This document shows, one piece after another, positions 61,685 to 64,000 of a DNA stretch of 64,000 nt. The notes beneath the pieces are model-generated. The model did no database searches. It saw nothing but the letters and a program-made list of their open reading frames with translations, and was not told the origin of the DNA. Source of the DNA: Calothrix sp. NIES-2098 (GTDB lineage Bacteria > Cyanobacteriota > Cyanobacteriia > Cyanobacteriales > Nostocaceae); NCBI GenBank assembly GCA_002368175.1, contig AP018172.1:7257001-7321000 (forward strand). The letters run 5' to 3'. How positions within the stretch are numbered: the stretch's first letter is position 1; each line of letters starts with the position of its first letter. A program made the translations under genes and the position numbers.

Positions 61685-63949
61685 CTAAGTTGGATTACCT
61701 TCAGCCTTTGGAGTTGGTAGTGGCGTCTGATTAATTGGCTCAGGTGAAGCTGGATCGCAGGGACTTTTTTGGTCTGCTTGTAAAACAGTAACCCCAAAGC
61801 GTTTAAGTTGAGAATGAGAAAATTCAACTTTCTGCGGTTTCTGTAAAGTTTGAGAACCGTCCTGTGCTGGAGTGGAAGCGTCTGGACTAGGACATACCTG
61901 TAAATCTACCAGAAAGTCTTTATTAGCAGGTTTGGGATTTGGTTTTTTCTCAATAACTTGTAAAAATGTGCCACTATTAAACTTTTGCTGATTGCTTAAA
62001 GTAATCTCGCTATTAGTTTGAATTACCCAACCTTGGGAAAGGTTATCTAAAGTTCTTCTGACTGGCGGTTTTTCTGGCGTTGGTTCCACAGTAGGCGTTG
62101 GACTAGCAGTAATGGGAACTGCATCGATTGGCGATCGCAGTCGCATTACCAAGTATCCAATACCACCAGCTGCGGCTACTATGAGTAACGGGACAAGAAA
62201 CTGTAGCGGTAAATGCCTAGTGCTACCACGCGACTTATTTTCGGGAATTACTTTTGTTTTCGTACTGGAGTTATTTAAGAGAGTTTGTTGTGTAGCCTCA
62301 GGGAATGGATCGGGGACTTGTGTAGGGGAACTTTCGGGAATGACTGCACTCAGGCTAGACTCTGGTTCGGTGTATTTAATCTGACAGTGGACTAAGGCGA
62401 TGGTGACATTATCATGGCCATTTTTAGTATTAGCGATTTCTACTAATTTGTCCGCCACGCTAACTACATCTGTTTCCGCTTTGAGAATTGGCAATACTTC
62501 TGTTTCCCAATAATCCTCTACACGGTCAAAATCGCTCAAGCCATCGGATGTGAGTAAGAAAACTGCATCTTCATCAAGAATAAATCGCTGGGATGTCGGA
62601 TGGAGCGAAGTACTAGGACTCATCCCTAAAGCTTGTACCAGAGAACCAGAACCACTCTGTTCTATAGCTTCGCGATAGATAGCATAACCTAACCTGACTT
62701 CGCGGGAGGCAACATCATCATCAAGGGTAACTTGGTAACAACCGTGGCGCGTAATCCAATAGGCACGACTGTCACCCACATGGGTAATGTACATTTCGTG
62801 AGCAATTGGCAATGCCATTACCAAAGTTGTACCCATGCGCTGACGCCCTTGGCGATTTTCGCTGTCGTTGCGCTGGCTGATTTTATCATTCACAACTGCT
62901 ACAGCCGATTCTAAGTCAGTTAGTAGCAGCGAAGGATCTATATGATCGGCAGGAACTTTTGTCAGTTGCTGTACCTGCTGTTGAATTGTTTCAATTGCTA
63001 AATTTGATGCCACATTGCCGCCTTCGTGCCCACCAATGCCATCGCAGACAATAGCTAAGGCTGAGGGTTGAGGCGGTTTACTCACCAAAGTACCGCTGGG
63101 AGGATAACAGGCATCTTCATTCCTTTGGCGGCTGGGGCCTGTATCAGTTTTGGTCAAAATTTTGATTGCGGCAGTTTGCGATCGCCCTAATTGCGCTAGT
63201 CCTCGATCTAAGACTGTTATTAATTGTTCGGCTGAATTGATCTCTTCCTCAATTAAAGAATTGCTTATTTTGTCAATAAATTCTGATATGGCTGGTTTTG
63301 CTCCTTTAGACAACTGCGCCCAAAATTCACCTAGTTGGGGTAAGCTGTGTGCTGTTGCCGAGTCGGAACGCAATTCTAACAAGCGTACTAATGGCCCTTC
63401 TACCCTAATTAAATCTGGTGCGAGTAAGCTAGCGGCTACACCTTCACTTAACAGTGGTTGCCAGAGATTTGCTAACTGCCATAACCAATGGATCTGACGC
63501 ATCGAGCTGGCATCACGCCAAGCTGCAATTAAATCTGGACAAAGTTGTACTTGTTGGGTTGTACAATCGGTAAGAAGTGGCGGTTTTTCTAAGAGTAAAA
63601 TTTCTTGTTCGTAGCGCCCATCTATGGGTGGTATGGCTCCATATACCTGTGGTACGTGTAATCGATAGGGTATGAGTCGCAAATAAGGTCTAATTGCTGA
63701 TAAATTATCTAATTCAGGTGTTTGGGGTACTAAACCTGGTCTGATATCTAAAACTATAGATTTATCGATTACCAAATAGCGATCGGCTAAGATTTCTCCA
63801 GCAGTGGCAACACTTAAGGCTTCTCCTTGCGCCCAAAGATAGCGTTTGGGTAGGGGCGTAGAACATCGCAAGCAGAACTTGTGGCTTAGGGGGTTAGGAG
63901 ATTGACAAAGTTCGTTTGGGCAGTAGAGCGTTGCCGCATCATTTTCCAT
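61685..63949 (-). CDS. PP2C-type protein phosphatase with zinc ribbon and membrane anchor
   Basis: A 754-residue signalling protein. The N-terminus has a double-Cys zinc ribbon (YCPNELCQ and FCLRCSTPL). A region of about 220 residues without clear motif follows. The PP2C phosphatase domain (about 265-520) has DGIGGHEGG, GDSRAYWI, LTSDGLSDF and GHDNVTIALV, so all metal-binding aspartates are present and it should be active. One membrane span (FLVPLLIVAAAGGIGYLVM, about 585-603) leads to a Pro/Thr-rich outer part. It should remove phosphate from Ser/Thr that FHA proteins nearby would read. I chose ATG 63949 over TTG 63970. Confidence 0.9.
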   Translation of the reverse strand: MENDAATLYCPNELCQSPNPLSHKFCLRCSTPLPKRYLWAQGEALSVATAGEILADRYLVIDKSIVLDIRPGLVPQTPELDNLSAIRPYLRLIPYRLHVPQVYGAIPPIDGRYEQEILLLEKPPLLTDCTTQQVQLCPDLIAAWRDASSMRQIHWLWQLANLWQPLLSEGVAASLLAPDLIRVEGPLVRLLELRSDSATAHSLPQLGEFWAQLSKGAKPAISEFIDKISNSLIEEEINSAEQLITVLDRGLAQLGRSQTAAIKILTKTDTGPSRQRNEDACYPPSGTLVSKPPQPSALAIVCDGIGGHEGGNVASNLAIETIQQQVQQLTKVPADHIDPSLLLTDLESAVAVVNDKISQRNDSENRQGRQRMGTTLVMALPIAHEMYITHVGDSRAYWITRHGCYQVTLDDDVASREVRLGYAIYREAIEQSGSGSLVQALGMSPSTSLHPTSQRFILDEDAVFLLTSDGLSDFDRVEDYWETEVLPILKAETDVVSVADKLVEIANTKNGHDNVTIALVHCQIKYTEPESSLSAVIPESSPTQVPDPFPEATQQTLLNNSSTKTKVIPENKSRGSTRHLPLQFLVPLLIVAAAGGIGYLVMRLRSPIDAVPITASPTPTVEPTPEKPPVRRTLDNLSQGWVIQTNSEITLSNQQKFNSGTFLQVIEKKPNPKPANKDFLVDLQVCPSPDASTPAQDGSQTLQKPQKVEFSHSQLKRFGVTVLQADQKSPCDPASPEPINQTPLPTPKAEGNPT

Positions 63950-63963
63950 AGTTTTCTCACCGA

Positions 63964-64000
63964 TCAGCAATTGGCAATTTCTTCAACAGCATTGGCAGCG
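63964..64000 (-). CDS. Possible 3' end of an upstream gene, partial
   Basis: The minus strand reads AANAVEEIANC and then a TGA at 63966-63964, open to the window edge. The composition is coding-like and the spacing (14 bases to the phosphatase ATG) would fit an operon. Eleven codons are too few to name anything. Confidence 0.3.
   Translation of the reverse strand, partial: AANAVEEIANC

Noticed and set aside
1..64000. tRNA, rRNA or CRISPR array
   Set aside because: Reading both strands revealed no cloverleaf with a GGTTCGAAT-type arm, no rRNA-like sequence, and no regularly spaced repeat-spacer array; the heptamer repeats have no spacers.

Overview
The window comes from a cyanobacterium, most likely a filamentous heterocyst-forming one of the Nostoc/Anabaena type. 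The HIP1 octamer GCGATCGC is very frequent throughout. The nitrate genes run nirA-nrtABCD-(nrtP)-narB with ntcB and cnaT on the other strand, as in that group. Several GC-rich and heptanucleotide dispersed repeats typical of these genomes are present. No tRNA, rRNA or CRISPR array was seen.

Region 1 (1-24420) is an envelope or exopolysaccharide island. It holds a truncated GDP-mannose dehydratase, two initiating sugar-phosphate transferases (near 1.3 kb and 21.9 kb), a complete dTDP-rhamnose set (rfbB-A-C-D), a CSP41-like atypical SDR, and a Tat-exported beta-helix protein. A minus-strand block follows: two GT2 and one GT4 glycosyltransferases, a CDP-tyvelose-epimerase-like enzyme, a Wzy-like polymerase, an FkbM methyltransferase, a Wzx-like flippase and a Wzc-type tyrosine autokinase. 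galE closes the region. Together these could make activated sugars, assemble a lipid-linked repeat unit, flip it, polymerise it and control its export. The middle (about 13.5-16.8 kb) is clearly AT-rich and looks like a variable or transferred core.

Region 2 (24.5-33.0 kb) is mostly housekeeping: pgsA, a Uma2-family protein, an ATP-grasp protein, an aspartase-like lyase, a DUF362 protein, ppa, panD, and a metallo-beta-lactamase-fold protein whose metal motif is destroyed. The 29.5-31.0 kb gap holds a small membrane-protein gene and a structured, terminator-ended stretch that could be a small RNA.

Region 3 (33.1-55.1 kb) is the nitrate assimilation cluster. cnaT, ntcB, a very large CBS/PAS/GAF hybrid histidine kinase, a HEAT-repeat protein and a Rieske lipoprotein lie on the minus strand. 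nirA, nrtA, nrtB, nrtC, nrtD, nrtP, narB, a PsiE-like membrane protein and a nitrate-reductase-associated protein lie on the plus strand. Three control regions (nirA, nrtP, ntcB) each carry a perfect NtcA palindrome GTA-N8-TAC exactly 22 bases before a TAN3T -10 box. nirA also has an NtcB-type TGCA-N5-TGCA site upstream. Having both an ABC (NrtABCD) and an MFS (NrtP) nitrate transporter in one cluster, the latter apparently with its own promoter, is the most notable feature of this region.

Region 4 (55.4-64.0 kb) starts with an intact insertion sequence (inverted repeats plus a 6-base target duplication). It then carries an FHA-PrsW membrane protease, a block of dispersed GC-rich repeats, and a minus-strand group of a hypothetical protein, a CHAT(caspase-like)-FHA protein and a zinc-ribbon PP2C phosphatase. 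The latter group looks like a phospho-signalling and protease module.
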